33,935 bases of DNA from an uncultured Bacteroidota bacterium. Its GTDB lineage: Bacteria > Bacteroidota > Bacteroidia > Chitinophagales > Chitinophagaceae. Below are positions 33,401-33,935 of the stretch, piece by piece (positions within the stretch are counted from its first letter, which is position 1; each line of letters starts with the position of its first letter). The notes under the pieces are model-generated. The model was given only the letters and a program-made list of their open reading frames with translations, had not been told where the DNA came from and did not search any database. The stretch spans positions 1 to 33,935 of the forward strand of contig CAIQQR010000101.1 of the NCBI GenBank assembly GCA_903874055.1, in the 5' to 3' direction. The translations under genes and the position numbers were made by a program.

Positions 33401-33935
33401 TGATATGCAATGGTGATTCTGTAACATTAAAAGGGCAGGGAGCTTCTATTTTAAAATGGTATAATAATAATAGTTTAGTAGGAATTTCAAACGTAGATTC
33501 ATTAAGAATCGGGAGCGCTGGAAATTATAGTTTGGTAGTGAATGATGGAAACTGTAACTCTGTACCAACTCCTTTTTTTAAAATCATTGATTTTACGATT
33601 CCTTCAATAAGTATTAATTATAATACAAATTCATGTGTTAACGGTGACTTAATGATCAATACCAATGCCGCTGAAAAGTATAAAATTTATTATAATTGGG
33701 ACTTTGGGGATAGTAATTATTTTAATAAAGCACAACCTATTTCACATACTTATCATCAAATTGGTAATTATGTTATCAAATTAAAAGTGACCAACGATTA
33801 TTGTCCAAAGTATGAATATGCTGTTATTGGAGACACAATTCATATTGGCAGTCCGCCTGATTCTTCGAAATTCACTTTATTTGTTTTGGCAGATCAAGAC
33901 ACCCTTTTAAGCCCTAAAAAAATAGATTCAGGTTA
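30418..33935 (+). CDS. Second large secreted T9SS-type cargo protein, paralogue of the first, C-terminus cut by window edge
   Basis: An uninterrupted frame of 1172 codons runs from a TTG at 30418, directly after the PorP/SprF stop, to the right edge. No ATG or GTG occurs near the start, and the TTG begins a good signal peptide (KLKVLHIIVGLIISICSFGQ). An IgGFc-binding-like region (about 21-440) starts TDTEFWFGAPAIT. An Ig-like module follows (YSWSGPNNFTS, 476-486), then PKD-type modules with WNWDMGNGT (652-660) and YNWDFGDSNYF (1092-1102). Order and sequence match the gene at 25309; for example TNDYCPKY occurs in both near the C-terminal module, and the frame stops at KIDSG where the first has KTDSG. 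By that alignment about 145 residues, including a type B sorting domain, should lie beyond the edge. Confidence 0.88.
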   Translation, partial: MKLKVLHIIVGLIISICSFGQTDTEFWFGAPAITPGHENTPIVFRITSYENPAVVTISEPANAAFVPIVINLAANSTITQDLTAYINSIEAKPSATVLNYGILITSTANISAYYEVGRTRNPEIFPLKGNTAKGIDFIIPTQTQYDNRLGITPNANNGFVIVATENNTSIDITLTHPDGNGHAAGTFTIVLNKGQTYAVIGGSASAILHLGGSEIKSNKSICVTIYDDSIYVGGSLDLAGDQIVPVFNTGSEFIVVRGAFSPASFTNTDFYFIWATVDGTNIYLNGSTIPVATINKGQSYKGLLTDNSVYITTSNPSYVLQFTGVGTEVTETSLPSIKCTGSSNVSFVRSTNETFSLNLICKADDVDNFTLNGVAGIITSNLFFDVPGATGWKAARINTANLPNLNALVPNGVATSVSNSTGLFHLGFLNGGSNSGARLGYFSNYSKVAMAPNLITKSCLGSDIQLAARLLNNVIYSWSGPNNFTSSIYNPVIQKSKTSDSGYYYVQATIPGCGTSVDSIHITVNPLPTIQLVKSLDTVCIGSSKLINFNLTGQSPWNLVYTNGIKTDTVKNLMNISSSFSVNPTATSIYKISNIIDSNACTLDTNKNTVQDTMRVSKLPIANFTFSSIHCEKNGTIFTDASQSDLDAITNWNWDMGNGTKLNVNRNTPFSQVYSYWGKDTVKLSVVSSLGCKSDTISKIIAINPLPVVGFTIPNVCLDGGLAKFKDTSIYKSFPTTFTYNWNFNAGLSPVVPAPTYANAQLTSKNPSVLYNKEGDYVVMLKVTTSDGCIDSLSQPFTINGSNPNAVFKILKDTALCSNQDVVIKDSSWVYPGKVGVLHIFWGDGKDTLITDSKIGNLYNHYYANAVRTNNFNNTVKVQAYSGGTCYDDSLTNIHIVPPPTNTSLNSSQNFVCINDSLIIRNNILGGLSPFIINLKTDSTSIRIKDSVVYGLSKGVANINLQLTDIKKCIYEYPNLLSLNLPALPIATMFVKDTVICNGDSVTLKGQGASILKWYNNNSLVGISNVDSLRIGSAGNYSLVVNDGNCNSVPTPFFKIIDFTIPSISINYNTNSCVNGDLMINTNAAEKYKIYYNWDFGDSNYFNKAQPISHTYHQIGNYVIKLKVTNDYCPKYEYAVIGDTIHIGSPPDSSKFTLFVLADQDTLLSPKKIDSG

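Overview
The window looks like a core-genome segment of a low-GC member of the Bacteroidota, most likely family Chitinophagaceae or a close relative. The evidence is threefold. Phylum-typical families are present: a type B type IX secretion (T9SS) sorting domain, a PorP/SprF protein, LptE next to a sigma-54-type regulator, DUF3078 and DUF4294. Several genes carry the Bacteroidota -7 promoter element TAnnTTTG just upstream. The base composition is AT-rich. The family-level placement is inference. No rRNA, tRNA, CRISPR array, insertion sequence or phage gene was seen, and no gene-free stretch exceeds 300 bases. The longest gap is 8943..9136, a divergent promoter region.

Layout. 1..1173 (-) is the start of a PafA-type alkaline phosphatase that runs off the left edge. 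1266..2519 (+) is a PLP-dependent acyltransferase of the serine palmitoyltransferase/cysteate acyltransferase type. 2528..8942 (-) is an envelope-flavoured run, in transcription order miaB, a sigma-54-interacting regulator, lptE, a small helical-repeat protein, secG, then two hairpins, mltG and a YihY/BrkB protein. 9137..10141 (+) is a DUF3078 protein, convergent with purK (10153..11274, -). Divergent from purK are an orphan ABC ATPase and a YfiT/DinB-like protein (+). Their 3' end overlaps folC tail to tail. 12662..18432 (-) is a tightly packed six-gene run: a small membrane protein, an uncharacterised radical SAM protein, an EamA transporter, a TauE/SafE permease, a TonB-like protein and folC. 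18497..25229 (+) holds ccmE, ccmF/ccsA, a DUF4294 protein, glnS and tilS.

The right end (25309 to the edge, +) is a T9SS cargo cassette. A 1367-residue secreted protein with a type B sorting domain is followed without a gap by a PorP/SprF protein. That is followed, again without a gap and from a TTG start, by a second large protein paralogous to the first and cut by the right edge.

The most interesting points are: a CcmE with CxxxY in place of the usual HxxxY haem-attachment motif; the duplicated T9SS cargo with a dedicated SprF partner between the copies; the cysteine-rich radical SAM protein inside a transporter operon; and the possible sulfonolipid-type acyltransferase. I found no clear evidence of a wholly new multi-gene system. 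Most genes belong to known families.
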